From contig NZ_BMTV01000027.1 of NCBI RefSeq assembly GCF_014649855.1, forward strand, positions 1 to 64,000: a DNA stretch of 64,000 nt, in the 5' to 3' direction. The position numbers and the translations under genes were made by a program. Of this stretch, positions 43,063-52,116 are shown in pieces. Source of the DNA: Streptomyces roseolus. Its GTDB lineage: Bacteria > Actinomycetota > Actinomycetes > Streptomycetales > Streptomycetaceae. The stretch's first letter is position 1. Every line of letters starts with the position of its first letter. The notes beneath the pieces were generated by a model. The model had not been told where the DNA came from. It ran no database searches and saw only the letters and a program-made list of their open reading frames with translations.

Positions 43063-43112
43063 CAATGGAGGCCGCCCGGTACGACCCCTCCGGACCCAGT
43101 GGAGCCGCCGCC

Positions 43113-43505
43113 ATGACGACCCCCGCCAGCACCCGCCTCCTGGAGCACCCCGCGTGCGAGGAGATCCGCCTGGAATCGGTCCTGCACGCCCTCTCGGACG
43201 CCGTGCGGCTGCGGATCGTCCGCGAACTGGCCGCCGCGGAGACCGAGCTGAGCTGTTCGTACTTCGTCCTCCCCGTCACCAAGTCGACCACCACCCACCA
43301 CTTCCGGGTGCTCCGCGAGGCCGGCGTCATCCGGCAGGACTACCGGGGCACCGCCAAGCTCAACGGCCTGCGCCGCGACGACCTCGACGCCCTCTTCCCC
43401 GGCCTCCTCGACACCGTCCTGGCGGCGGCCGAGGCCCAGTCCGCCCGCCAGGTCCCGAGCGGAGCGCCCGAGGGCGCCGGACTCACAGCGACCGCATCCG
43501 GTTGA
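43113..43505 (+). CDS. ArsR family transcriptional regulator
   Basis: 130 aa. Winged helix: LESVLHALSDAVRLRIVREL, then VTKSTTTHHFRVLREAGVIR (recognition helix) and YRGTAKLNGLRRDDLDALFP. One Cys in ELSCSYFVLP could sense electrophiles; no metal-binding CxC motif is present. ATG 43113 is preferred over the in-frame ATG 43065, because the latter lies within a probable -10 box next to the operator. The 3' end overlaps the convergent DUF305 gene by 23 bp. Confidence 0.88.
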   Translation: MTTPASTRLLEHPACEEIRLESVLHALSDAVRLRIVRELAAAETELSCSYFVLPVTKSTTTHHFRVLREAGVIRQDYRGTAKLNGLRRDDLDALFPGLLDTVLAAAEAQSARQVPSGAPEGAGLTATASG

Positions 43506-44139
43506 TCTCGGCAGTCTGCTGCGCGATCACGTCGTTCGCCATCTCCTCCACCTGGATGTTGTTGCCCTGGCCGAGCGCCTCGGCCGCCATCGTCACGGCG
43601 CCCTCGTGGTGCCGCACCATCAGCTCCAGGAACAGCGCGTCGAAGGCCGCGCCCCGCGCCTCCCGCAGCTCCGCCAGCTGGGCCTCGGTGGCCATGCCGG
43701 GCATCGCGTGATGGTCGTGGGCGCCCTGGTCGCGCGGCCCGCCGTGGGTGGCCAGCCACCCCTCCATCGCGCCGATCTCCGGCTGCTGTGCCGCCGCGAT
43801 CCGCTCGGCCACCTTCTTGACCCGGGGCGATCCGGCACGGCTCGGGGCCAGCGCGGTCATCGTCAGGGCCTGCCGGTGGTGCACCACCATCATCTGCACG
43901 TACCGGAAGTCCGCGCCGTTCGGCCGCTCGTCGGGGAGCAGGCTCGCCGCCTCCTCCGGTGAGATCCGCCGGGCCGGCTCACCGGGCTTTCCCGGCGCCA
44001 CGACCGCCGCGGCCGTGCCGGTCGGCGCCGGCTCCGACGCGGCGGCGCCGGAGCCCGACTCGCAGGCTCCCAGGGTGAGTACGGCCAGCGCGGAGAGGGG
44101 CACGGCGAGCGCGGCGCGTCGGCGATGGCGGTTCAGCAA
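43483..44139 (-). CDS. DUF305 domain lipoprotein
   Basis: 218 aa. Signal peptide with lipobox L-T-L-G-A-C (LSALAVLTLGACESGSG, Cys at about 26). The ferritin-like DUF305 domain has paired motifs FRYVQMMVVHHRQALTMTAL and FDALFLELMVRHHEGAVTMA, with the conserved H-H and Met-rich patches (HDHHAMPGMA) suggesting metal, perhaps copper, binding. It is attached to the outer face of the membrane. TTG 44139 is the start, with TGGAGGC upstream. It is divergent from the LVIVD-repeat gene, a pairing I recall from other actinomycetes. Confidence 0.9.
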   Translation of the reverse strand: MLNRHRRRAALAVPLSALAVLTLGACESGSGAAASEPAPTGTAAAVVAPGKPGEPARRISPEEAASLLPDERPNGADFRYVQMMVVHHRQALTMTALAPSRAGSPRVKKVAERIAAAQQPEIGAMEGWLATHGGPRDQGAHDHHAMPGMATEAQLAELREARGAAFDALFLELMVRHHEGAVTMAAEALGQGNNIQVEEMANDVIAQQTAEINRMRSL

Positions 44140-44279
44140 CGGTGCCTCCAGGGGGTTTTGCGGACTCAGGGGCCGTTCCTAGCAGGTCTTCCCGGGGGGT
44201 TGCGCGGATTCCCTCATGACATCTGTGTTGCCATCTGTTGGTATGTGCACGCCAAGGAACATACTGCCGGGGTCCAGCA

Positions 44280-44297
44280 CCGTTCAGCATTGAACGG
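44280..44297 (+). promoter_or_regulatory. inverted repeat in the DUF305/LVIVD divergent promoter
   Basis: Arms CCGTTCA and TGAACGG (7 bp, perfect) around GCAT, ending 17 bp before the GTG of the LVIVD gene. Possible operator for the divergent pair; the regulator is unknown. Confidence 0.45.
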
Positions 44298-44314
44298 AAA
44301 ACACGGAGGACGGA

Positions 44315-45841
44315 GTGACCTCGTTGCATACCCCGCAGAGTCCACGCTCCCGGACCAGACGCCTCGGCGCGGCCACCGCCGCCGCCGGCCTCCTGGCGGC
44401 GCTGCTCGTCGGCGGCACGGCCGCCGCCACCCCCGACCCCGGAGACGCCCCGGTCCAGGCGCCCGTCCCGGCCGCGCAGGCCGCCGAGGCGCGGGCGGCG
44501 ATCGAGAGCGGCGCGATACCCGGCGTCGACGAGATCGTGAAGACCGACAACATCCAGCTCCTGGCGAACGTCCCCAAGGACGCGCTCCAGAGCCTCAACA
44601 CCGACCTCGCCTTCCAGGGCGACTACGCCTTCGCGGGCAACTACGACGGCTTCCGGATCTTCGACATCAGCGACCCGAAGGCCCCGAAGACCGTCGCCCA
44701 GGTGCTCTGCCCCGGCTCCCAGAACGACATCTCAGTCTCCGGGGACCTTCTCTTCCTCTCCACCGACTCCTCCCGCAGCGACGACTCGTGCACCAGCACG
44801 ACGCAGCCGGCCTCCGTCAAGGAGTCCTGGGAGGGCATGAAGATCTTCGACATCAGCGACGTCACGAACCCGAAGTACGTCGCCTCCGTCGAGACCGCCT
44901 GCGGCTCCCACACCCACACGCTCCTGCCGCAGCGCAAGGACGTGTACGTGTACGTCTCCTCCTACTCGCCGAACACGAACTTCCCCGACTGCCGGCCCCC
45001 GCACGACGGCATCTCGGTCATCAAGGTGCCCCGCGAGGCGCCCCAGCAGGCCCGCGTCGTCGCCTTCCCGGTCCTCTTCCCGGGCGACGGCGTCGACGGC
45101 GGCGGCAACCCCGGCGGCCCGATCAACCCGGGCGTCTCCAAGACCACCGGCTGCCACGACATCACCGTGCTGCCCGGCAAGGACCTCGCCGCCGGCGCCT
45201 GCATGGGCGACGGCATCCTCTTCGACGTCTCCGACCCCGAGCGCCCCCGGGTGATCGACCAGGTCCAGGACAACGTCAACTTCGCCTTCTGGCACTCCGC
45301 GACCTTCAACCAGAAGGCGAACAAGGTCGTCTTCACCGACGAGCTCGGCGGCGGCGGCGGCGCCACCTGCAACGCGGCCGTCGGCCCGAACCGCGGCGCC
45401 AACGGCATCTACGACATCACCGGCAAGGGCAAGAACCGCCAGCTCGTCTTCCGCAGCTACTTCAAGATCCCGCGCCACCAGGCCGCCACCGAGAACTGCG
45501 TCGCCCACAACGGCTCGCTGATCCCGGTCAAGGGCAAGGACCTCATGGTCCAGGCGTGGTACCAGGGCGGCGTCTCGGTCTGGGACTTCACCGACTCCGC
45601 GCACCCGAAGGAGATCGGCTACTTCGACCGCGGCCCGGTCTCCGACACCGCCCTCACCACCGGCGGCTCGTGGTCCGCGTACTACTACAACGGCCACGTC
45701 TACTCGAACGAGATCGCCCGGGGCCTCGACGTCCTGAAGATCTCCGACCGGCGCACCGACCCCGCGAAGCGGATCCGGATGGACGAGCTCAACGTCCAGA
45801 CCCAGCCGGACTACTTCGAGGACTTCGGCGACCGGGACTGA
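44315..45841 (+). CDS. secreted LVIVD repeat-containing protein
   Basis: 508 aa with a signal peptide (RRLGAATAAAGLLAALLVGG, cleaved near T-A-A-A-T). The mature protein is a propeller with LVIVD-type repeats: YDGFRIFDISDPKAPKTVAQ, GMKIFDISDVTNPKYVASVE, GILFDVSDPERPRVIDQVQD, GVSVWDFTDSAHPKEIGYFD and GLDVLKISDRRTDPAKRI. Its conserved GSHTHTLLP, GCHDITVLP and NCVAHNGSLIPV put histidines on one face, possibly a metal site. Function is unknown; exported to the surface. GTG 44315 has GGAGGA. Confidence 0.9.
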   Translation: MTSLHTPQSPRSRTRRLGAATAAAGLLAALLVGGTAAATPDPGDAPVQAPVPAAQAAEARAAIESGAIPGVDEIVKTDNIQLLANVPKDALQSLNTDLAFQGDYAFAGNYDGFRIFDISDPKAPKTVAQVLCPGSQNDISVSGDLLFLSTDSSRSDDSCTSTTQPASVKESWEGMKIFDISDVTNPKYVASVETACGSHTHTLLPQRKDVYVYVSSYSPNTNFPDCRPPHDGISVIKVPREAPQQARVVAFPVLFPGDGVDGGGNPGGPINPGVSKTTGCHDITVLPGKDLAAGACMGDGILFDVSDPERPRVIDQVQDNVNFAFWHSATFNQKANKVVFTDELGGGGGATCNAAVGPNRGANGIYDITGKGKNRQLVFRSYFKIPRHQAATENCVAHNGSLIPVKGKDLMVQAWYQGGVSVWDFTDSAHPKEIGYFDRGPVSDTALTTGGSWSAYYYNGHVYSNEIARGLDVLKISDRRTDPAKRIRMDELNVQTQPDYFEDFGDRD

Positions 45842-45852
45842 CCCCGGACCCC

Positions 45853-46470
45853 TCAGAGCGTGCCGTCGGGCGGACCACCGTCCGGCGGCACGCCGCTCTC
45901 CCAGTCCAGGCCGTAGCGGTGGAACAACTCCGCCCGCAGCCGCGCCATCGGCATCGGCGCCCCCGGCAGCAGCACCGCCACCACCGCCCCCATCAGCAGC
46001 GCCCGCAGCAGCGGATAGTCCCGGTCCACGTCCTCCGAGCCGTACCGCTCCACCGTGTCCCGCAGCAGGAAGGCGAGCCGCTGCTGCTCCTCGCAGCGCA
46101 CGAAGCCCTCGGCCTGGAGGATGCCGGCCATGTGCGTGCGCATCAGCGTCGGGCGGTCCACCGCAAGGCCCAGGATCGCGTCGATCGCCCGGGCCAGCCG
46201 CTCCCGGCCGTCCTCGGTGCGCGGCGCCCGCTCCAGCGCCTCGGCGAGCGTGAGGTGCATCAGCCGGTGCACCGCGGACTGCAGCAGCTGGCGCTTGCCG
46301 GGGAAGTAGTACGAGATCAGACCGCGCGCCACCCCCGCCTCCCGGGCGATGTCCCCGAGGGTGGTCGCCTCGTACCCACGGCGCCCGACGAGGTCCACGG
46401 CAGCCGCCAGGATCCGCTCCCGGGAGCGTCGCCGAAGCTCTTCGTTGACCGATGGGCTACGCGGCGTCAT
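45853..46470 (-). CDS. TetR family transcriptional regulator
   Basis: 205 aa. HTH at about 15-60: RERILAAAVDLVGRRGYEAT, TLGDIAREAGVARGLISYYF, then the ligand-binding helices. Last residues are Pro/Gly-rich (PPDGGPPDGTL). ATG 46470 is chosen because AGGAGCCC precedes it at good spacing. It converges on the LVIVD gene with 11 nt between stops. A likely -10 (TATATT, minus strand near 46500) lies upstream. Target and ligand unknown. Confidence 0.9.
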   Translation of the reverse strand: MTPRSPSVNEELRRRSRERILAAAVDLVGRRGYEATTLGDIAREAGVARGLISYYFPGKRQLLQSAVHRLMHLTLAEALERAPRTEDGRERLARAIDAILGLAVDRPTLMRTHMAGILQAEGFVRCEEQQRLAFLLRDTVERYGSEDVDRDYPLLRALLMGAVVAVLLPGAPMPMARLRAELFHRYGLDWESGVPPDGGPPDGTL

Positions 46471-46602
46471 GCTGGGCTCCTGCGTTGACTGGCTCGCGGC
46501 CAATATACTCAGCGTGGCTCGTCGTCCCGCCCCCGTGGCGCGACGGCGGGGAGGCCGCCTTTCCTGGGCGACACGGGGGATCGTCCAGGACGGGCGGCCT
46601 CG

Positions 46603-47280
46603 TCATGTCCCGTCCCCTTCCTGCCCGCGCGACTCGCCCGCCGAAGCGGGAAGCGGTCCGTCGCCGGGCCTCCGCCGGTACGCGACCACGGCGACGGCCA
46701 CGCAGCACCACCCCATCAGCCAGCCGGCCAGCACGTCCGAGGGCCAGTGCACCCCGAGGTAGACGCGGGTCCAGCCCACCCCGAGCACCGACACCGCCGC
46801 GAGACCGGCCGCCGTCCCCCAGCCGTACCACGGCTCTCGCCCCACCAGCGCGAACACCCACAGCAGCAGCCCGCAGACCACCGCCGCCGTCATCGCGTGC
46901 CCCGACGGGAAGGCGGCGAACGACGCCGAGTCCACCGGGTCCCGCCACACCGGCCGCTCCCGGTCGACCAGCGCCTTCACGCCCTGCTGCACCCCGGCCG
47001 CGACCAGCAGGGTCCCGACCACCCACAGCGCGAGGCGCCGGTACCCGTACCGCACGAGGAGGAGCGCCACGGCGACGGCCAGCGCCCGCAGCGTCAAGGG
47101 GTCCCACACCCAGTCGCTCAGCACCCGGTGGACGCGGGTGAGGCCGGGCTGGGCGACGGCGCTTCTGTGCAGTGCCTCGTCGACCGACCGGTCGAAGGCG
47201 AGGAGTGGGGACCACTTGGCCGCCACGAGTACGAGCAGGATCAGGGCGAGCCCTCCGGAGACCATCGCGGAATTTCGCAT
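46603..47280 (-). CDS. PAP2 superfamily membrane phosphatase
   Basis: 225 aa with about six membrane helices. The PAP2 signature is complete: KALVDRERP (motif 1), FPSGHAMTAAV (motif 2, catalytic His), and TRVYLGVHWPSDVLAG (motif 3, nucleophile His). Such enzymes dephosphorylate phosphatidate or undecaprenyl pyrophosphate outside the membrane. ATG 47280 is used; GAGGA lies unusually close, so the ATG at 47265 is possible. Confidence 0.9.
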   Translation of the reverse strand: MRNSAMVSGGLALILLVLVAAKWSPLLAFDRSVDEALHRSAVAQPGLTRVHRVLSDWVWDPLTLRALAVAVALLLVRYGYRRLALWVVGTLLVAAGVQQGVKALVDRERPVWRDPVDSASFAAFPSGHAMTAAVVCGLLLWVFALVGREPWYGWGTAAGLAAVSVLGVGWTRVYLGVHWPSDVLAGWLMGWCCVAVAVVAYRRRPGDGPLPASAGESRGQEGDGT

Positions 47281-47386
47281 TCCTCGATCTTGCCGGATCG
47301 CCCGCCGCGACCCGTCCCGCTCGGCACCGTCCCGCGGGTCGCGGGTCCGGGTCTCCGCCGGAGCGTTCCTCCCCGCCGTCACGGCG

Positions 47387-48331
47387 TCAGCCGAGGGCGG
47401 CCAGGCCGGGGAAGAAGGCGATGAGCACCGGGACCGCGGGGACGAGGGCCGCCGTCGCCGTCAGCCGCAGGCGATGGACGGCGGGGAGCCGGGGGGCGGC
47501 GGTGAGGAGGCGGTCGACGCGCTGGGGGAGCCCGGCCTCGGGGCCGGTGCCGGGCGGGGCGGCGAAGACGCCCCGCTCCTCGTTCAGTTCCACCAGGGCG
47601 AGCGCGACGGTGAGCCGTCCGAAGCGGCGCGAGGCCACGTCGTCGGCGGCGAGTTCGACCAGCCGGTGCATCTCCTCGCGGAAGGCGGTGAAGACCGGGA
47701 TGCCGGGGAAGCCGGAGGCGAGGGCGCCGGAGCAGTGGAGCAGCCAGTCGTGCCGGGCCCGGGCGTGCCCCTGCTCGTGGGCGAGCAGCGCGTCGAGCTG
47801 TCGCCCCCTCAGGCGGCGCAGCGCGGCGGTGGTGATGACGAGCCGGGGCGTGGTGCCGGGCAGCCACCAGGCATCGGGGCGCTCGCCCTCCAGGACGACG
47901 AGCCGCCCGCCGTCCGGCTCTTCGCCGGGCAGCTGCGGGGCGCGGACCAGCAGGTCGTCGCGGCGCTTGCGGCGGCGGGCGCGGGCGAGCCCGATCTCGC
48001 GCCCGAGCATGGCGCCGGTCCACAGCCCGCCGGCCGCGAGGACCACGGCGAGCGCCGCCGACCAGGGGCCGCCGTCGGTGGAGAGTTCGTACGCCTCCAG
48101 GACCGCGCGCGGCGCGGGCGCGAAGACCTGCCCGCGCACGGCCTGCCAGGCGGCGGCGGCACTGAAGGTCATCGAGAGCGCGAAGCTGACCAGGACCGCG
48201 GCCACCACGCACTGCCACACCCAGAGCGCCACGACCGGTTCTCGCTCCGCCCAGTCGGCCCGGGCGAGCAGCCGGGGCGCGGTGAGCGCGGTCAGGACGC
48301 CGAGCAGGAGCAGCGCGAGGGAGACCCACAT
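47387..48331 (-). CDS. M56 family membrane metallopeptidase (BlaR1-like)
   Basis: 314 aa. Membrane helices at about 2-18, 38-60 and 90-110 precede the zinc site H-E-Q-G-H (LLAHEQGHARARHDWLLHCS), with the third ligand Glu in LVELAADDVASRR. A final membrane helix lies near the C-terminus (ATAALVPAVPVLIAFFPGLA). Relatives often pair with a BlaI-type repressor gene; none is adjacent here. ATG 48331 is preferred to GTG 48340 because of spacing from AGGGTGA. Confidence 0.9.
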   Translation of the reverse strand: MWVSLALLLLGVLTALTAPRLLARADWAEREPVVALWVWQCVVAAVLVSFALSMTFSAAAAWQAVRGQVFAPAPRAVLEAYELSTDGGPWSAALAVVLAAGGLWTGAMLGREIGLARARRRKRRDDLLVRAPQLPGEEPDGGRLVVLEGERPDAWWLPGTTPRLVITTAALRRLRGRQLDALLAHEQGHARARHDWLLHCSGALASGFPGIPVFTAFREEMHRLVELAADDVASRRFGRLTVALALVELNEERGVFAAPPGTGPEAGLPQRVDRLLTAAPRLPAVHRLRLTATAALVPAVPVLIAFFPGLAALG

Positions 48332-48443
48332 GGACGTCACCCTACGAGCGGGGTGCTCCCCGGGGGTATGGCCTCACCCGTCAAGTGACGTACGCCACGG
48401 TTTCACCGGCGGTGAGCCCGAACGTCCGCGCGGGACAAGGGAC

Positions 48444-49031
48444 TCAGAGCGTGCACAGCATCGCCAGGGTGGCGAGTCCCATCGACAGCCGGCAGGCCAG
48501 GGTGAGCTCAGGCCGGTTCGCCCAGCCGGTCCCCCCGCCGCCAGCCGGTCTCCCCCCGCGGGCGGGCCGGCCGGCCGGGACGAGCCGGGCCCCGGAGCGG
48601 AGCACGTACACCGCGTAGTAGAGGAGCAGCCCGCCGGTCAGGAGCGGTATCCCCCCGGCCGCCCCCGCGCCGTGCGCCGCGTGCACCCCCTGCGCGCCGG
48701 TCGCCGCCGACGGGGCCATCGCGAGCGCCATGTAGACCATGGCGAGGGAGCCGACCGCGTGGTGCAGCCGGTGTGCGTCCCGGCGCGCCGCGACGAGGTC
48801 GGCCGCCGCCGCCGCGCCGAAGAGCGCCGCGTACCCCGCCCAGCTCCAGGACGGCGGGGTGAGCACGGCGGGCGGCAGTGCCATCGCCGCCATCCCGAAG
48901 CCCATCACCGCCTCCGCGCGCGCCGCCCGCCGCTCCTCGCCCGCGCTGGCCCGGGTCCGCAGTGCGCAGTACCCCCCGACGGCCGCGCAGAGCGCGACGA
49001 GCAGCCACCCCGACAGGGCCGGTCCGTGCAC
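48444..49031 (-). CDS. DUF5134 domain membrane protein
   Basis: 195 aa from GTG 49031, which has GAGGGGGG upstream. Five membrane helices: SGWLLVALCAAVGGYCALR, EAVMGFGMAAMALPPAV, GYAALFGAAAAADLVAARR, GSLAMVYMALAMAPSA, and LLTGGLLLYYAVYVLRSG. His residues in HRLHHAVGSLAMVYMA and HAAHGAG are a family feature. Unknown function; common in Streptomyces. It follows the same strand as the M56 gene, 112 bp upstream of it. Confidence 0.82.
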   Translation of the reverse strand: MHGPALSGWLLVALCAAVGGYCALRTRASAGEERRAARAEAVMGFGMAAMALPPAVLTPPSWSWAGYAALFGAAAAADLVAARRDAHRLHHAVGSLAMVYMALAMAPSAATGAQGVHAAHGAGAAGGIPLLTGGLLLYYAVYVLRSGARLVPAGRPARGGRPAGGGGTGWANRPELTLACRLSMGLATLAMLCTL

Positions 49032-49198
49032 GGCACACCCCCCTCGACTCGTGCCCCGGGAAGGGACTGCCCGCCGCCGGGTGCGCGCACGCGGGCGCAC
49101 GGGCGCGCACAGGCGTACGAAAGGGGGTGCGGCGGCGCGCGTTAGGCTCGGGACGACCGCGCACGCCGGTCGACAGCGCCCGAGGGGAGCCCCGCACG

Positions 49199-49771
49199 AT
49201 GGACACCGCCACGCCCGTTCCCGACACCGCCGCGAGCCCGGAGCCCGGCACCGTCACCTACCGGCAGGCGGTGCTCGACGACGTGCCGGTGGTGGTGCCG
49301 CTCGTCGAGTCGGCCTACCGGGGCGACGCGAGCCGGGGCGGGTGGACCACCGAGGCGGACCTCCTGGACGGGCAGCGGACCGACCCGGAGGGCGTGGCCG
49401 CCGTGATCGCCGCCCCGGGCAGCGTGCTGCTGCTCGTGGAGCGGGACGGCGACACGGTCGCCTGCTGCCAGCTTGAGCACCGCGGCGAGGCCGCCTACTT
49501 CGGCATGTTCGCGGTCCGGCCCGAGCTCCAGGGCGCCGGCCTCGGCAAGCGGATCATCGCCGAGGCCGAGCGGCGGGTCCGCGAGCTGTGGGACGTCCGC
49601 GAGATGCACATGACGGTGATCACCGCCCGGGAGGAGCTGATCGCCTGGTACGAGCGGCGCGGCTACCGGCGCACGGGCGAGACGAGCCCCTTCCCGTACG
49701 GCGACGAGCGCTTCGGCCGACCCCGGCGCGACGACCTCCGCTTCGAGCTCCTGGTGAAGCCCCTGGTCTGA
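49199..49771 (+). CDS. GNAT family N-acetyltransferase
   Basis: 190 aa. VTYRQAVLDDVPVVVPLVES opens the fold. Motif A is FGMFAVRPELQGAGLGKRII with the canonical Q-G-A-G-L-G acetyl-CoA loop, and motif B is LIAWYERRGYRRTGETSPFP. SAYRGDASRGGWTTEADLLDG is typical of a subgroup of unknown acceptor. ATG 49199 follows CGAGGGGAG. It ends 156 bp before the DUF6421 operon. Confidence 0.92.
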   Translation: MDTATPVPDTAASPEPGTVTYRQAVLDDVPVVVPLVESAYRGDASRGGWTTEADLLDGQRTDPEGVAAVIAAPGSVLLLVERDGDTVACCQLEHRGEAAYFGMFAVRPELQGAGLGKRIIAEAERRVRELWDVREMHMTVITAREELIAWYERRGYRRTGETSPFPYGDERFGRPRRDDLRFELLVKPLV

Positions 49772-49838
49772 TCCTTCCGCCGGAAGCACATGTTCACCCC
49801 CCGACTGACAGGAAAAAATTCGGTCGAGGGGGTGTCTC

Positions 49839-49867
49839 GCAAGAGAATTTCTCTTGCTCCTCTTGCG
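49839..49867 (+). promoter_or_regulatory. operator-like repeat before the DUF6421 operon
   Basis: GCAAGAGA and TCTCTTGC form a perfect 8-bp inverted repeat with a 3-bp centre (49839-49857). A third half-site, CTCTTGCG, follows at 49860-49867. A possible promoter (TTGCGG at 49863, TACGGT about 18 bp later) overlaps the third half-site, so a repressor could act here. Confidence 0.5.
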
Positions 49868-49927
49868 GTCCTGAGTCATGCGTGGATACGGTTCCTTTAC
49901 GCAAGGTTCTCCTGTGGAGGAAGAGGC

Positions 49928-51325
49928 ATGACGGAAATTCTTGTGCAGGACGTGACCGGTGAGGGGATAGCCACCGCCCGCGTCATCGACCACCCTGCCT
50001 GGCCGGAGCTCAAGAACGCCGTGGAGGAGATCCGCGTCTGGCAGCGTGCCGACGGTTCGGTCGACTTCGAGGCCGAGGGCGCGCCCGCGCGTTCCCTCGT
50101 CGAGCTGACCGTGGACCGGCTGGTGGCCGCCGTCGAGCAGCTCTCCCCGCTCGTGCCGCACGACGCCGCGTACCACCGCGCCCTCGTCGCCGACCTGCGC
50201 AAGTGGTCCGAGGACGGCTTCGGCGTCCCGGACTTCCTGGACTCGCTGCTGGCCTTCCACCCGGCCGCCGACCGCGCGGACGGGCTCCAGCACCTCGTGC
50301 TCTTCCCGATGTACACGCAGAACGGCAACCCGGACCGCAACTTCGAGGCCGTCGTCCTCCGCATGGTCTGGCCCGAGTGGCTCGCCGAGCTGGAGGCCAC
50401 CCGCTACGACAACCCGGGCTACATCGGCATCACCTTCGAGGACTTCACCGCCGGGTACGACACCAACTCGGCCGTCCTCTTCCCGGAGACCGTCGCCGTC
50501 CGCGAGGTCCCCGAGCGCTTCACCTGGGGCGGCATCTTCTGCGACCGCGAGGCCGCCCGCTTCCGCAAGGTCACCGAGGCCGCCGTCGACACCCTGGGCC
50601 TGGAGCTGCCCGCGGACATCGCCGCCATGCTCGACGACCAGAGCCGCTGCGAGCAGGCCTTCGCCCTCTGGGACCTGGTCCACGACCGCGCCCACAGCCG
50701 CGGCGACCTGCCCTTCGACCCCTTCATGATCAAGCAGCGCCAGCCGTTCTGGATGTACGGCCTGGAGGAGCTCCGCTGCGACCTCACCGCCTTCAAGGAG
50801 GCCGTGAAGCTGGAGGCCGAGGGCAACTCCCACGGCCGCGACGTGCAGTACGCGGTCCTCTTCGACCGGATGTTCCGCTTCCCGCTCACCGGCGACCGCA
50901 ACCGCAACTACGACGGTCTGGGCGGCCAGCTCCTCTTCGCGTACCTCCACAAGAACGACGTGGTGCGCTGGACGGACAACGTCCTCACCATCGACTGGGA
51001 CCGCGCCCCCGAGGTCACCAACCGCCTCTGCTCGGACATCGAGACGCTCTACCGCGACGGCATCGACCGCCCGAAGCTGGTCCACTGGATCAAGGCGTAC
51101 GAGTTCGTCTCCGGCTACCTCGCCCCGCACCCGGCCTCCAAGTGGGCCAAGGGCCCCGACGCCCTGGACCTCACGCTCCCGCCGCGCAAGCTCGTCGACG
51201 ACGTGCTTCCCGACGAGTTTCCGCTCAGCATGTTCTTCGAGGCCCTTTCCAAGAAGATGAAGGGCGTGATCGCCGGCACCAAGGGGATCACCGCCGCGGA
51301 CATGCCCGAGCGGGCCGCCGCGTGA
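49928..51325 (+). CDS. DUF6421 family protein
   Basis: 465 aa, cytoplasmic, unusually rich in aromatic and acidic residues. Characteristic blocks: VEEIRVWQRADGSVDFEAEG, FLDSLLAFHPAADRADGLQH, YTQNGNPDRNFEAVVLRMVW, FTWGGIFCDREAARFRKVTE, DLVHDRAHSRGDLPFDPFMI and RNRNYDGLGGQLLFAYLHKN. The fold and chemistry are unknown to me. Conserved His/Asp/Arg clusters such as HDRAHSRGDLPFDPF look catalytic or metal-binding. It heads an operon with an SDR and a threonine-aldolase-like enzyme. ATG 49928 has GGAGGAAGAGG upstream. Confidence 0.85.
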   Translation: MTEILVQDVTGEGIATARVIDHPAWPELKNAVEEIRVWQRADGSVDFEAEGAPARSLVELTVDRLVAAVEQLSPLVPHDAAYHRALVADLRKWSEDGFGVPDFLDSLLAFHPAADRADGLQHLVLFPMYTQNGNPDRNFEAVVLRMVWPEWLAELEATRYDNPGYIGITFEDFTAGYDTNSAVLFPETVAVREVPERFTWGGIFCDREAARFRKVTEAAVDTLGLELPADIAAMLDDQSRCEQAFALWDLVHDRAHSRGDLPFDPFMIKQRQPFWMYGLEELRCDLTAFKEAVKLEAEGNSHGRDVQYAVLFDRMFRFPLTGDRNRNYDGLGGQLLFAYLHKNDVVRWTDNVLTIDWDRAPEVTNRLCSDIETLYRDGIDRPKLVHWIKAYEFVSGYLAPHPASKWAKGPDALDLTLPPRKLVDDVLPDEFPLSMFFEALSKKMKGVIAGTKGITAADMPERAAA

Positions 51326-51357
51326 CCGACGGTACGGAGCACACGGAGGAGGCGTCC

Positions 51358-52116
51358 ATGAACGCCAACGGAAACGGCGGACCCCTCGACGGCGCGGTCG
51401 TCGCGGTGGCCGGCGCGGCGGGCCCCGCCGGCCGGGCGGCCCTGCTCCGCCTCGCCGGCGCCGGCGCGACCGTGGTCGCCGCCGACGCCGACGCGGCCCG
51501 GCTCGCCGAGGCGGTCGAGGCGGCCCGCGAGGTGCACGGAGCCAAGGTCGTCGGCGACACGGTGGACCTCCTCGACCTCGACGCCACGCGCGGCTGGGCG
51601 GACAAGACGGAGAAGGAGTTCGGCCGGGTCGACGGGCTCGTCCACCTCGTGGGCGGCTGGCGCGGCGGTCCCTCCTTCACCGAGACCGACCTCAAGGACT
51701 GGGACTTCCTGGAGAAGCTCCTGATCCGGACCGTCCAGCACACCTCGCTCGCCTTCCACGACGCCCTGCTCCGCAGCGGCGGCCGGGGCCGCTACGCGCT
51801 GGTCAGCCAGGTCGGCGCCCACAAGCCGCAGGCCAACAACGCCGCGTACAACGCGGGCAAGGCCGCGGCCGAGGCCTGGACGCTGGCCATGGCGGACTCC
51901 TTCCGCAAGCTGGGGGGCGAGGACGGCCCCCGGGCGGCGGCTGCCATCCTGGTGATCAAGGCATTGGTGCACGACGCGATGCGCGCCGAACGCCCCAATG
52001 CGAAGTTCGCGGGCTTCACCGACGTCAAGGACCTGGCCGACGAGATCGCCGGCCTGTGGGACCGGCCCGCCCAGGAAGTGAATGGACAGCGCCTGTGGCT
52101 GACCCCCGCACCGTGA
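51358..52116 (+). CDS. short-chain dehydrogenase/reductase
   Basis: 252 aa. Rossmann fold with a modified cofactor loop (VVAVAGAAGPAGRAALLRLA, G-A-A-G-P-A-G for TGxxxGxG), DAD after strand 2 suggesting NAD, LVHLVGGWRGGPSF for the NNAG region. The catalytic Ser-Tyr-Lys are S in ALVSQVGAHKP and Y-N-A-G-K (NNAAYNAGKAAAEAWTLAMA). It lies between DUF6421 and the aldolase, 32 bp after the first and overlapping the second by GTGA. ATG 51358 has GGAGGAGG; GTG 51322 overlapping the DUF6421 stop is a weaker option. Confidence 0.9.
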   Translation: MNANGNGGPLDGAVVAVAGAAGPAGRAALLRLAGAGATVVAADADAARLAEAVEAAREVHGAKVVGDTVDLLDLDATRGWADKTEKEFGRVDGLVHLVGGWRGGPSFTETDLKDWDFLEKLLIRTVQHTSLAFHDALLRSGGRGRYALVSQVGAHKPQANNAAYNAGKAAAEAWTLAMADSFRKLGGEDGPRAAAAILVIKALVHDAMRAERPNAKFAGFTDVKDLADEIAGLWDRPAQEVNGQRLWLTPAP

